Under the pieces are notes generated by a model, which was given only the letters and a program-made list of their open reading frames with translations, was not told the origin of the DNA and ran no database searches. Of a DNA stretch of 64,000 nt, positions 11,901 to 26,900 are shown piece after piece (within the stretch, counting starts at the first letter, position 1; each line of letters starts with the position of its first letter). Source of the DNA: Loripinus fragilis (taxonomy: Eukaryota > Mollusca > Bivalvia > Lucinida > Lucinidae); assembly GCA_964019695.1 (NCBI GenBank), contig OZ026516.1, positions 99,014,368 to 99,078,367 of the forward strand, in the 5' to 3' direction. The position numbers were made by a program, and so were the translations under genes.

Positions 11901-14900
11901 AGGTTTTCTATTGTCCAGGCCCATGTGATTCCTTGATATGTTTAATGAACTATCATTGGTTAAGAGTACCAAAACAGATCAAATTTAGGGATCACATATG
12001 TTTTTTCATGCTTTAACACTTGTGGGGTCCTGAAGAAGCTGTTTGAACACAAAGTCAATAAGCCGAGTGCTTCAACATCACAAGAGGGGCCCAGCAAGTG
12101 TTAATGAAATGAAACAAATCGGCTTGATTGTTTTTCTTGCATAGTTTACATTATTCCAACCAAATTCGAACTGAAAATGCTGTTAAACTTTAGAATATCC
12201 CTTTACATACAATGGATTTCCTTGAACAAAATGGCGCCCGCTGTAACTTTTCGAACGTTGTCACGTCGTCACAACATCATAGCTGTACGCAACATTTTCG
12301 CAAACAAAACCATCAGCAAAATGATCAGTCTGGTCCGCGACGCTTTCTTTATTATAACGTCATGTAAATACTCAGGGCTCTTTAAGTAATTTCAAGTTTA
12401 AAACAATGTTCAAAAACTCGTGGTGTTATTAATTATGAAATCATGCTAGCACATCTGTAATCAACACGCATCACATAGACAGGACTTTGGTTGACCTAAA
12501 AGTAGTGTTAATAACGTTTTTTGTAGCTTTAAATTGATTGGCTTGCAAAAACGAAGACCTGGTTATCAACACAATTTGTAATATAGCTCATTTATGAATA
12601 CATTAAATTCGTGAAAGCAGAATTGATAGTGGTTCTGTTGTTAATGATCCATTGTTTATTGTTGCTCTTATTGTTTGTATGGGGTTGTGCTTGGTCTTTG
12701 TTTTGTTATCAAGTACTAAATGCTCTTTCTAGTTTTGCAATATTCCCGCTGAGAAGGAGAGAACTGGTTGCTTTACTTTGATCAGCTTCTTGATGGTGTG
12801 TGGCTGTTGGTGTTCTGTGGCTCTTCCTGAGGATGCCCTGGGTTGATCAGTGGTATCTGGTTGTGGCATTCCTGGTCATACTCATTTACGCTTTAAGGAG
12901 TTTGGTCATCTTTCAGAGTCTGTCTCTGAAGTTGTCATTTCCAGTAGACTTTTAAGTATTTGATCTGTTTCATCACAATTGGAGATTTTAATCTTATTGT
13001 TTCTCTCTGATGAAATAACGGTGTTAGGAAGCCTACATTCGAGCTAAGCTATCTTATTTGTTAAACAACAACACAAATAAATTCATAACTGGCCAGTAAT
13101 CTATACTTTATCACCTTCCCATTTAAAAACAGATCAGTTTTCATAGCTTTTTGCCACCATTAGTTCCCTCGTTGTGTGAGGTTTTATATGTGTTTAATAT
13201 TGTTTTGTGATAGAGTTCGTTGCTTCCTTTCTAATTTAGAGGCCATTTTTATAAAATAAAGATAGAACCCATTGTTTTGTTTATTGTATTCTAGTTTTTA
13301 CATGTGTCTTACTTTGTTTGAATGCTAGTTATTCAAAACAACACTTCAAACATTAAATATATGTTTGCAACTGTCAACAAATGTAACCATGAAATAATTC
13401 TGATTTCAAAAACAATAACATTTGAATTGAACTCTGATAATTTGACGTACTAGCTTATTTTATACATAACATATATTTGATAGGAAATACTGGACACAAG
13501 ATTATAGTTTTTTTTATATTATTTAATGGGTATCATTCTTTATTTAAAATCAGGTTAAAAGATTATTAAAAAGCATGATTCGACTGTATGTCTCACTTAT
13601 CTTGTTTCCCTAGTACTGCAAAGTAAAATCTGAAATTGAGTAAAATTTAAATCTTTGTCACAATTGTGAATCTTAGCCATGATCAAATTATTCAAAATAA
13701 AATTCCATGTCTAGGTTCTCAGTCATTGCCAGTGTCAGAATTGTTTGGCTGATAAAAAAATAAAAATAAAATGAAAATTTCACAGATTTGTGAAATACTA
13801 AATTGAAAAACAATGCGTTTCATAGTTACCTTTCTAGTTTGAAGAACCAAAGAATTAAGACTGTTAACAGTTAATGTATCATAAAACCCTGTACCAACTA
13901 TATTTATAGACAAATCCACATCACTTGAATATATCTGAGAGGCTATCTCTGAGAGGGCCTGTAGGGCTAGTACAGTGTCCTTGAATGAAAATGGAAATAC
14001 ACATTAGTGAAAATACTTATTTATATGCAGTATATGATTATAACTTCTCAAATTATAATGACGAAACTGGTAAACATATCTGTATGGTTGCTGTCTGGAC
14101 GCATATCCTTCTCAGTAAACACTGTAAATGTTCAAAGTAAGAAACCTGTGCATTTTGCACAGGTTTCATACTTTGTTAATTGTCTAGCTATGCACACCTT
14201 TTACCTAATTGACTTTTTTATACATAAAAGTGCTAGACGTACACATACTGTGAGTATCATTTAATGTTATAAATGTATAACAGCAGGAAGAGTTGAATAG
14301 CTTGCATATTTGTTACTTTTAAAGTAAGGAACTTGTTTCAGGCTTTATTGTAAAATTTTCTACCATTAGAATATGATGTTCACAATTGTTCAACTGGTGG
14401 TATCCTTATATTGGCTGTCAGCAGATGTGTCATTGAGAACATGAAATGATGTACTAATACTTTGAAAAATTAGCTTATAGTATTTCAACATGTATTCTAC
14501 TTAAAGTGGTGCGGTTGTAACTTTTATGTTTACACTTACTAAAAAATATTCAAAATATGAAACTCGTGCATATTGCACAGATTTCATACGTTGAACACTT
14601 CCTAGCTCTGTACCCTTTTAAACATGTTGGAGTTTTTAAACATGAAAGTGCTAGACGCAAAAAAACAGTGTAATTTAAAGCTGTAAATGTACATTTGCAG
14701 GAAAAAATGAATAGGTTTCATTTTTTTTAAAAATTCAAATTAAGGAACTTGTTACAGGCTTATATTGTCAATTTTCTACAATTATAATATACTGAACAAA
14801 AGTGAAAAAGCTACACCTGAATTGTTTGCCATCTATATACAAAATTATGCAAACCAAGAATGCAATGGAAAGTGTATTTTAATGTTCAAATACTAGGTAA

Positions 14901-17900
14901 TGCATAACAGTAAAAGTTTTACGGATGTTGTCACGAGGAAACACATGAAAGCCATTTAAATGTGACAGGGGTCCATTTTTTCAGGTTGCCAATTTGACGG
15001 AAATCTTACAAAATTTAGGCCTTCAGAAATCCACTACCTACGAGATCCGACTGCACGAAATGGTAGTCTAGACATGTGACAACCAGAAATGTGCAGGACT
15101 TATCTCAAGTGTGTTTTGATCAATTAGCAAAGCAATCTTAAACAGCGGATTTTCACTCAAATTGCCAAGTTTAAAAATTTAACACTGAAATCACCATAGG
15201 AAAATCAATGTGTTGTTGCATCTTAGTATGAGGACATTACTAGTCGAGAAATGGTAGAAACAATGTGCTGAGAGGTCTACCTGATTTGGCAAAAGAAAAT
15301 TATCGAAAATCGTGATAAATCGAAGATTACCAAACATTTAATATTCCCTATTTGTTTCTGTCAAAGGGAGATAATTTCCAATATTTTACAGAGTCGCTAA
15401 ATTTGAAATTGATTTCTTAGCTTGTTTCAAGTGATTACGCAGTTTTCTTGTGTCTTTATGCAACACAATTAAGACCAATTTTGATAAACATAACCATTTT
15501 AATTAGCGCATGCGCAATAGCAAAATTCAGTGAATAAAAATTTAAACACTTAAAGGAGCATAACTCATACATAAAAAGAGACAAATTGGTGGAGTTTCAA
15601 CAAATCGTTTGCTGGATGTCTGGGCAACATTATTTAGCCTTAGTAAATATTTTTGTCCAATACTTTCTCATAAAATATAGGTAATTTTAGTGTAGTGTTT
15701 TCACTTTTGTTCAGTATAGTATGTTCAAATTGCTCAACTGCTGTTATCACTTAAATTGGCTGTCAACAGATGCACTATTCAGAACTTCAAATGATATACC
15801 AATATTTTATTAATAACTAGCTACCAGCTAACAGCATTTCAAATCGCAATCTATTTAAATTGTTGTGGTCAATCTTTTAATTTATAATGATTTCTGAACA
15901 TGTTCAAAGTATGAGAGCTGAGCAAATTGTAAAGATTTCATACTTTAAACATTTTCTGGCTATGTACATCTTTAAACATATTGGTTATTTTAAACATTAA
16001 AGTGCTAGACGCAAAAAACAGTGTCATTTATAGATGTACATGCACAACTGCAGGCAAAAATGAATATGTTTTATATTTTTGCATTCAAAGTTTGGATTTT
16101 TTTTCAGGCTTAAGGGGATATATCTTTCAAAAGCTCTTACTTGCATGAAATTTTTCCTGTATAAACAAACAATGATTTTTATCAAGGAGACGGATACCTT
16201 TGGCCAAATTGTTGTATGAACAATTAATACACCTCGCATAGATTATTTTACGCCCAAACATACAGCTTTTGAGCAATCCGCAGTATGCTTATCAGTCTTT
16301 TTAGAGTCACTTCCTGGTTTGAAACAGTTTGCAATATTGTGACACACTCGGTGAACTTAAGAAAACTAGAATTGTTTTTCGACGAAAAAACAGATGTCTC
16401 CCCCCTTTTGATGTCAAAAGCATGAGTCATTAAATACAATTTCAAACAGAAACATTAAATACAATTTCTAGCAGAAATTATTGTCATTTCATGCAGACAA
16501 AGTAAAGATATCTGTCAATGTAGTTAACCATTGCACAATCATAACCTGGTATAAAATAGTCATAGATAATTGTTTTTTTGATGGACAAAGTTCCAAGGGA
16601 AATAACTCAAAGAGTATAAATGACAGAGTTACTATTCTTGCACTCTGCATGTCGACTCATGTGGTTGATACTTGTATAAAGTTTCGTGAATATAGCTTAA
16701 GCGGTTTTCAAGTTATAGAGTGGACACAGTTTTTGTGATGGTCAAAGTTCCAAGGAAAATAACTCAAAAAGTATAAAAAGCAGAGTTACCATTCTTACAC
16801 TCTGCACGTCATCTTATGCTGATTGATATTTGTATAAAGTTTTGTGAATATAGCTTAAGCGGTTTTCAAGTTATAGAGCAGACACGATTTTTGTGATGCA
16901 CAAAGTTTGAAGGGAATTAACTCAAAAAGTATATAAGGCAGAGTTACAATTCTTGCACTCTGCACGTCATCTCATGCTGATTGATATTTGTGTAAAGTTT
17001 CGTGAATATAGCTTGAGCGGTTTTCAAGTTATAAAGCGGACACGATTTTAGTGATGCACAGAGTTCAAAGGGAAATAACTAAAAAAGTATAAAATGCAGA
17101 GTTACCATTCTTGCACTCTGCACGTCATCTCATGCTGATAGATATTTGTATAAGTTTCCTGAATAGAGCTTGAGCGGTTTTCAAGTTATAGAGCTGACAG
17201 AATTTGTGACAGACAGACGGACGGACAGACAGATGGACGGACAGACGCCCGAGGAAAAACAATATGTCTCCCGACCCTGAAGGGGAGAGACATAAAAACA
17301 GTTGCATGAACATGAACTACAATTATCCGACTACAATATTTACAAGTATTTTGCCAAAAATGTACAAATTTCTGGTAGAATAATACATATTTACAATTTT
17401 TGCTTAAGATCTTTTCATGGTCAAAATGAAAAATTGTAAATAATACCAGAAATACATAATTTGGGTCAAAAATACTTGTAAATACTCTGTTCATTTAATT
17501 CTAGTTAATGTTCATGCAAATGGTTTTCTCTAAAGTTCACCAAGCGTGTCACAATATTGTAATCGGTATCAAACCAGGAAGTAAATCTAAAAAGACTGAT
17601 ACGCATGCTGCCAATTTTTCAAAAGCTGTATGTTCGGGCGTAAAGTGAGCTATGTGAGGTGTATAAAGTGTTCATACAATAATGTAGCCAAAGGTATCCG
17701 TATCCTTGATAAAAAAAACATTTTTATTTATACAGGAAAAATTTCATGCAAGTAAGAGCTTTTAAAGGGTATATTCCCTTACATTTGTAATTGTCAATTC
17801 TTTACAATTAGAATATTATGATCGAAATTGCTCAACTGCTGTTATCCCTTATATAAGCTACCAGCAGATGCGTCATTCAGAACTTCAAATGATATACCAA

Positions 17901-20900
17901 TATTTTTAATTATCAGTCACCACTAATATTAACTTAATTGTTTCAACATAACCTAATAAACGTTTCCTATCTCACGGCATGTTACCTTTATCAGGTCATG
18001 ATGACGTTGCACTTTTTTAATGACGTCGTTAATGACGCTGAATCAACACAAAAATTTAAAAAAAACCGGTCATAATCGCTAGTTTGCAGAGTGTTCAACA
18101 ATGGGTTAACTGATAAATAGAATACCAGGCTCGCGTCTTTTGATATCAAGTTTACCAGGCTCGGCTTTGAGAACGCATGTTGAATCGCTCGGAAAGCCTC
18201 GCGATGTCAACAAGCGTTCTCAAAGCCTTGCCTGGTAAACTTGATATCAAAAGACACTCACCTAGTAGTCTCTATATAACTAGTTATTTGAAAAAAAGTG
18301 TCCTGATAATCCTGATAATACACAATAATCAGCCCCACAATAAGAGCCTCGTCGCGAGAAAACCTGTCTTTGGGGTTTTCTGACAAAGTGAGTTTCAAAC
18401 CAGTCTGCTCAGCTACAGAGACCAGCTAGAAAAATGAAATTTCGCTTGTTGTAGCAAGCTTAGATATGGTTCTTTACAAAACGCGAATAACAAAGGCGCT
18501 GATCAAACTGCGCGGATGCGCAGGTTGGTCTGCGCCTGTGTTGTTCCCAAATCCCAGAAGACAGGTTTTCTCGCGTCGAGGCCCATATATCGTCCTGTCG
18601 AAATAACAAAAGACTTTAAAATCTATATGACTACTTAGTTGACCAATATATTCAATCACTAAGCAGTCCATGAAAAGAAATGCTTATAACTGTAAATTCA
18701 GAATTTTTGCAAAAATTTTATTTTTTACAAATGATGTTAAAATGCTTATTTGCGCTGTAAAAAATTCGCTACTAGTGCATGATTTGTCTACATCAGTAAA
18801 TGGTGGAGTGATTTTTCTATTTTGCTAGGGTTTACTTTCTTCGAGAAACATCCAGAAAATAAAACCCTTGCAACGATTTTTGAATTTATAGTACCTGGGT
18901 TGAAGAGAATCCACCATTAGAATTCCTTTGTTCTGTTATCCATTTGAGAACAGAGAGGCCTTGTATGGTATCTCCTTTGGCAGCAAGGGTGAGAAGAGCA
19001 TAGGATGTTATTTCTATATTTATTGCCTGTCCTGATTTCTTCTCCCATGGCCTTTTGTTGTTATTGATAGGTGTTACTTCCTTTTGCCACCATTTTTGTC
19101 CACCTGTAAATAATTAAGAATATACTGTCAAACCACTATTATATACAATTTGTTTTTATGTTAAAAGGCATGGGCTTAGATGTGCATATTCTAACACATC
19201 TCAAGACAAATGCATAACAGCATTTTGCTTTAGTGTCCATGATTGCAAATTGATAGGAAATGACCATTTTGTTGGCATTCTTGGTAGTCATATATCAAAC
19301 AAAATCCATATTCCAACCAGGGTAAGATATTGATAAGAGTAATGCAAGTATAAAGTAATCTCATGGCATAGGACAAAAATGATTTAGCTAAAGCGTTTAC
19401 AAGTGCATTATAGTGGCATACATCAAATTTATATTTAAGATTAGGCAAGCAATTAATGGCACCAAATCATTTATGAACATTTTAAGAAATTGTATATCAG
19501 ATGACTTAGTTATAGTGCCATAGTGCTGGTTTGATGACAATCAGAGACCCATTTTGGTGGACTTCCTAGTAAGAGTATATTGGACCTAAACCGCATATTA
19601 AAACTTTGGCGAGAGCTTGATGAAAACAAATATATAAAATTTGAAAGGAATTTAGTGAGAAAGAACTTGGTTATAGTGTCCACAAAATAGCATGAACAGA
19701 CAGATTGACAAGCAGAATAAAACAGAGAGCTCCACCAAGATACAGTAAAAATTGTGTGAAACAGCTACTCTCATAAAGACTAAAAATTGGTTTTAAGACC
19801 AATTATCTCTTATTGCATGTCGAAAGTATTCCAGAATGCTCCAAGGGGAGCATTCCTTAATACTATCGACCTTCATTAAGCCACCATTTGTTATCACGAT
19901 CTTTGTTTTGTCTTTTTTTGAGTGGCCGTTTTACACATGTTTTACTGTATTTTGTGGAGCATGACTAGATGAGCACAGAATTGTCAATGTTCAAATATTA
20001 TATGTTCCATACATATAAGAACATAAGCTCAGAGTACACATGCTTCTTCCAGATCAAGCAGGCATTAAATGACCAGTTTTAAGGTTCTACACGTTTTGCA
20101 ATTTAACCATTACATTTTACATAGCTGGTAAATTTTGATGAGTGGAGATAGGGCTCTAAGGTTTAAAAACGTGTTTATTGTTACACTTTTATTACATGTT
20201 GTCATTTTAAATGTTATGATCTGAACAAATGCCATTGTTTAATAACATGACTAAAATATTGACTTATTATTTGTATTTCAGTATACATGCATATACAGAT
20301 TATAAGTTGAATCTCATGTGAGTTGAGCCATTAGAACGTTTTTGAATATCAGGCCAAGAAGTCATCAAGGACCTCAGACAGTCTAAATGAAGGATTGTCC
20401 ATAAAAATGGCCAAATACGAATTTCACTGAAGATGATATTTTTACATGGAAAAGATAGTAGGTTCGGCCCTCAAGTTATCAGCAAAAAAACTTCTCATGA
20501 CCTCTTGGCTCTCATTTGTGGCGTATAACTGTGAGTTTTTCACTTTCCCATTGGTATCCTGGGTCAGGAGTGGTGCTTGATTGTATCGATTCCTAATCTT
20601 TGCACCCTTATTACTTCTCATTGCACAAGTACCAATTACAAATATGGGTTGAGAGCTCTGTTTTGCTATTCAACCTATAGGAAATAGAAACAATTACTAA
20701 CTAATCTGTTTGCATAAAATTGTAGTTTTACAATACACACATCATATAAAAATGGCATGACTGGTCAAAGGGACAAAAACTGTCAAAATGCTCAAAACAA
20801 TGCATTAGAAAAGCTAGTTAGGCGCTAATTTTGTACAAACATGTTGCTAAATATCACTTTACACAGGCAAATATACAGTATAATGTAGTTATGATACACC

Positions 20901-23900
20901 TAAATGAACAGGTTAGACTGATAGAACTATAAACAGAACAGGTATACTTTGTGAATAAGACATTTATAGGTAATAGTCAAAAGTCATGGACAGCATACTT
21001 ATTTACAAAAAAACAATCAAATCTTCTAGACCCAAATTCTTTGCAAACCCATCACTTTTGTCTCAAGTTTTACGCTGCAAACATTATATTTCCATGTATT
21101 TTGATGAATACCTAACAAAACTTTGGCTTTCTGCGAAAACATGGTCATAAAAATACCCCCACCAGCTAAACCCTAAGGTCGTGGCATTGATATACAATTT
21201 TCAAATATATTTATTTTATTAGGTGCACTTAATATCAGGTTTTGATTAAAGCACAGAAAAAGAGTTGGCAATTATACATTATCCTAACCATAAGCTCTCA
21301 AAATTACGGCAGAGTGAATAGGAGACTGTCCAGGGATCTTTAACCATTTACATTCTAATGAATTATCCCATACATATTGAAATTGTCCATTTTGTATTTT
21401 TAGGGATTTTCGGTCACAGTTTCTATAATTATAAACTTATATATTCTATCCATGAAGAATATTTTCATCTTAGAAAATAGTGCAGACCCTGATGTAATGC
21501 CACCTTATGTGGCATTTCATCTGAATTTTTACTGTTTGTCAAAGTGCCTGTTTACAGCGATCAAGAATGAAAAGGTTTAAGAGTATTTGTGGTGTGGAAC
21601 TTACCACTTGTCTGTGATTTCTGATCAAGTTTGGTCCAAGCTGTAGCTGCATGGGGGCTATTGGCCAGTTGCAGAGCGTAACTGATGATGGCTAAGTCAT
21701 ATACATCTGTCAGTGATGGCAGCTGGTCCTCTAGGAACTTTTGAGAGTTGGCCTTGGCTTGCTCAATTTTAATAGCCACCTACAAACAAAATCTGTAAGT
21801 TGAAGTATATATTGGTCTGTTTAACCCATTCAAGCAGAATGGAATTCCCCACTCTTATTAATTGGATCAGTCCATAGCCGTTATAAGGGTTTTTGGGTGG
21901 TATTTTTCATTTTTATTCAAATTTTGATATAATATTCTGTAAGTATTTTGCGGCCTCTGATCAGGGTCTGCACTATTTGCCTTTGTCCCACAAAAAGAAC
22001 GCTAGGCACTAATGGGCTTTATCATTGCCTACTAGTGTCATCTGCCAATAGATTTTGCAAACAGTTTGGACCCAGATCAGGCCCAACAATACGTCGGGCC
22101 TGATCCGGTTCCAATCTGTTGGACACTCAGGTGGTTAATATTCCTGAAAGAATTTTTCGAAAAAAATGAGATTGAAAAAAATCAGCAAACAACTAAAAAG
22201 CATAAAAAATCTCCAAAGAGGAAAAGAATAAATATTAATTACAATGACTCAAGATAAAGTATCAAGTTTATTGAATTTGGTACATATCACATATGCTAGC
22301 AGACAAGCCTAAGACAAGCATGCGTAGTCTTATCAGAGCCTTCGTTGTTTACACCCATATATAGGAAGAGGCTCATGCCATACTGGAGGCTTCCAGCCCC
22401 ACCAGATAGCTCTGCGTGCACTTTTTTAGAAAAATGACTGTATGAAGTTTAACAGGCTCTGGAAAGCTATTATATATATCATTTACCACAGACATATTTC
22501 CCTTTAAGTGGCCTAAGCTGTGTACCTTAAATATATTAAACGTTGACGAAATTTGGAATGTGTACCTATGAAACATTTGAGGAGAAATTTAGTCCGTCTG
22601 CAGGTTTTGTATTCTAATGACCATCAGAATTAGTCTTTAATGATTTGATTTGGTTTATAACATTCTTTGCTTCCAAAAATACCTTTTAAAGAACATATGA
22701 GAGCTATAACAAACTTACCCCTTCAATAGATCTCGCTTCTAATAGTCCAATAAGAACATAAGCAGTCAACGAGACTTCTCCTGATGTTGAACCGCCCTTG
22801 AAAGGTAAATATCATAAATTATACTACATCATATTATTAAGCGTTATCAAATCAAATCCAACTAAATGGAAGTAGTGTTCAATAGAAGACTTAGATCAGC
22901 CTGGAACTATAACCGAGCAGCCCATAGTCTTATGTGCATACAAAAAAATGATTTTGATTTATAAATGATAGCAATCAGTTGAGAATCAAAATAATGTCGC
23001 CTAAACGTGATGGTTGTATATTGTGCTCAAAAACCAAATCTGTATACTATTATGCTGTACTTCAGCAGTGGAAATGAAAAGTATGTTTGCAGCACGTGAG
23101 AATTTGGTATTTATGCCATACTTTGTGGAAACACATTAGGCGAGTCTGTGCATTTGCATTTGCTCAGACTTACCTGAACATTCTTAGTTTGATAAAATGA
23201 TCAGTATCAAGGCTTTATGTGCCGGCCCATTTGTTGTACATGTAAATTTATTTGTTTGGTTGGTCGTTTTCTGTCCCAGTCAACAGCAGTGGTCATGTTG
23301 AGATAGTTAATTCATTTAATTACAAGTTTTCCTGGGCAAGCTTGACTCAGCTATCAACCAGTACTTCGTGCACATACGTTCCCTTGTAACTCACATCAAT
23401 GCATAAGTGAGTATGATCAAGAAATACCACAATTACGAACTATAGACCAACGTATGGCACCATGAGTATGAGCTAAAGGACACAGACAGTAACACGACAT
23501 CCAAAAGAAAATAAAAGCAAAGAAACCAGCTCACTCCTCCGCATAAAGATGATTGCAAAATTCGAAAGGACATAAAGTAATGCATACCAAAATAACGACA
23601 AAGACAGAACCCCTCCAACAAATGGGAGGTGCATAAAACAATAAATCAACAACATCAGAACCACTGCCTTAGAATGGACAGCAGTCTAAGCCATCCGGGG
23701 GCTTAAATGCATACTACCAGCGCCAAATCTTCCCCCTAGATTCTGTTGTTGTTAATAAACAAACGTTATTTATAGAGAGGGCATTAAGTAATGCATACCA
23801 AACCTTCTTGATTCAGCTAAAGGAGGAGAATGACCCTAGAAAATATTTCATGATCCATCTTCATGAAAGTAAGGGACTGGGTCATGATCTAACTCACAAC

Positions 23901-26900
23901 CCTTGGACTTGAAAACAGTATTTGTTGCATATGTGTATTTTACCAATCAATGATACAAATACTACTCACATTGACAGAAAATACTTGCTAAATGTTACAT
24001 GATTAATGATAAACACAAATACATACTTTAACTTATACAGTCAAATTTCGTAAATTTGAAGTCCTAGGGACTAAAGTTTTAATTTCAAAGTGTTTACAGT
24101 TTGAATTATAGGGAGGTAGAAATCAAAGCGTATAACCCCAAAATGATTATTTTCAGGGTTTTTTTTTCTTATATCAAACATTAGTTTTTGGCGTGGAAAA
24201 AAACATATGTAGTAAAATACAATTATTATAATATATCATGAGTAGGGCCTAGTCCTTGAATCTAGTGTGTCCAATAAATATATTCAGAACTCGTGAGTAA
24301 TTGGAAATATCGAAATACAAATTTTCGAGGTTTTACTGTATTTATAATGACCCTTTCCAGAAATGTTTACCTGCATGTTTTTGTGTATCACTCGACCTGG
24401 TTCCCAGACAGAACCATTGCTGTTCTGGTACTTTACAATCCAATCCACCATTTTGTGGACTGCACCATCGTCAATGAAAATGTAAGGTTTTGCCTGTACA
24501 AACGACTTCAATACAAATGCTGTCAACCTGAAAATCATTTAGGGCATATTATCGAATAGGTCCATTGTAAACAAAAGCTTTGAGCATAAATTATGAATAG
24601 TTTATGTATTTTCCAGTTTTACCAATTTTGTTTTAGAACCATCTCATTGAGTCCCCACAACATATGTTTTTGTTTAGAAATAAGAAAAGAATATTTAGTT
24701 ACTCATTCTTCTCTTAAAGCCTGTCACAAGCTATTATTAAAAAACAGACAGGATTTGTAAGAGATGGGTGATAGCATTATGCATTACAATGCATTACAAA
24801 TGTTATTGTGAGCCACAACACCATTGGTAACTACCACTTGCGCTGTGTTTGTAAAGCACATCCTTGTGTTCATTGTTTTTTTATATCTAGTGTTCTGTAG
24901 CTGGTCCAAATCCATTGAAACACTTTGTGCTTAAATTGGTAGAATCCAGACTCATTTGTGCTCTATCTATTCTTTTGAGAATGGCTACAAATGTTTAAAA
25001 TTATAACTACATTTTCAAAGCAAACTTCAAATGAATTATGAGATTTTGACAGCCATTCAAAACCTGATTTGTTTGTATGCTTGATTTGATGCTTAACGTC
25101 CCCCTTAACAGTTATGGCCAATTTGAGATGGTCAGTTCATCTAACCACACTTTTTTTCCTGTGCAAGCTTGACTAAGCGGTTAACCAGTAATTTGTGCAC
25201 ATACCTTTAGGGGCCTGATGCTTTGGCTGTTTGTTGGGCCCACCGGGGTTTACCTGTTGGATTTCTTTTGCTCAGGTATTCAGTTTAATTTACTGTTGAG
25301 TCCTTATCCTTGCTTTATCTCCTTGTTATATCTTGATTTATATGTTTTAAGAGATGATGCATTGATAACTTAGGGGTCTTTCATGCAAACCAAATATCTA
25401 TGTGTCTTGATCCACATCTGAATTAAGGGTGAGGTTGGCGCCGTTAAACCAGTTTAAGCCCTGCAGTAAAATATTTTACTGACCGTTCCAAGGTGGTACT
25501 TCTTTTGTGGATCTTTAATGTTTTTGTTCTGTCTTGTGTTTGCTATGTCTTTGTGCGCGTCTGTTTATATGTGCTTTGTGGTCACCTGCTGGGAAAGGGC
25601 TGACCTCTTGGCTCTCGTTTGTGGTGTCTACTGTGAATTTGTCACCTTCTCATTGGTATCCTGGGTCAGGTGTGGTACTTGATTGTATCGATTCCTGATC
25701 TTTGCACCCTTACTTACTTTGTTTGTAAATGACAACAAGCCTTCTTGAATCAGCGGATATTGGCTGCAGAAATGATTTCAAGATCAATCTCTATGTAAAT
25801 ATGGGACCAGGCTGGGATCAAACTCGCAACTCCTGGATCTGCAGTCAGACACGTCACCAACATGCAGCCAGGTCAAAAACTTTATTTACAACCAACTTTT
25901 ATTCATTAAAAAAAGCTATTCAACTTGCATGTATAATTCACTTCAACCATAAGTTAATTTCCTAGAAGTAACGACCAGCTGCTTCTTTACTTCACTGGTT
26001 TTGAGTTTATGTCGGCTGTTCTACTATTTCATTTGAAAACAAAATTATTAATGCGGTCAAAAAAATATCCTCAATAGTACAGATGTAAATAAAAATAACA
26101 TCTATGAATTCATTGTAAAAATATTAAAATTAATGAGGTGAATATAAATCTTATTTGTTCAGTTTAAAGGTAAAATGGCATGTTGTCACTCACAGTTTGA
26201 ACTGATATGTGGCGTTCATCCGTTCTTCATAAACATTAAAAATGTTACCATGATAGAGTGTCACTTAATTTGAACTCCTCCGTGGCGTTCATCGTTTAAT
26301 GAACATTTAAAAAAATATGTTCATTTCGTAATGACAAAAATAAGTGGGTATGTAAGGAAATACCACTATCAAAGACCACAGTCCAAATCGAGTCATGGTG
26401 GGAATAGACAAAACCAAAAACAACAACACAACAGCATAAACACTATCAAAGTAAAGCAACTAACTCTCTCTTTCTCAATGAGATAATACCAAACAATTCA
26501 CATAAGGTGAACCCTTAATGCATACACAAATTCATTGTTAAATCTTTTTAATTGTATGCATATGAAGAAAAACAAATTTGCTTTTTAATCAATTTTACCA
26601 GCATTAATGTATGCAAAGGATAGAAACGAATTGACAATAGGATACTCTGAAATTCCAAGTTATCAGATTATCCTCCCTGAAGCAAGTTTTTAAAACGCCT
26701 TGTCACTTAATTGGCAACTTTTTAGATGTTGCCATTTAGAAATACAAAATACAGCGACAGATCAAAGTATTATTATGTACTGTTTTAATTCACTCACCAT
26801 ATACTTCCAGAATCATCTCTCTTTCCAAAGGCACTGAAAGATCCGTCGTCATGACGATATGTCAGCTCACGAATGTAACCTAACAATTAAAAAAAAAAAT

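Larger units (their letters stand above)
16107..17782. repeat. Inverted repeat (~250 bp arms) holding a pearl-like element
   Basis: Left arm 16107-16367 (TCTTACTTGCATGAAATTTT, CCTTTGGC, CAATATTGTGACACACTCGG) and right arm 17523-17782 are reverse complements with mismatches. The 1.15 kb between them holds the pearl-like array and a second hairpin (17303-17520). Confidence 0.75.
14090..17930. repeat. Diverged tandem array (~420 bp unit), interrupted by three insertions
   Basis: A unit containing GTTCAAAGTA.GA...GCA.TTTGCA..GGTTTCATAC, AAAGTGCTAGACG, AGGAACTTGTT.CAGGCTT and CAACTG.TG.TATC recurs from about 14090, 14510 and 15860, with the end of a unit at 17783-17930. The array was split by a TA-flanked element (14790-15716) and by the palindromic/pearl composite (16107-17782). 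Confidence 0.7.
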
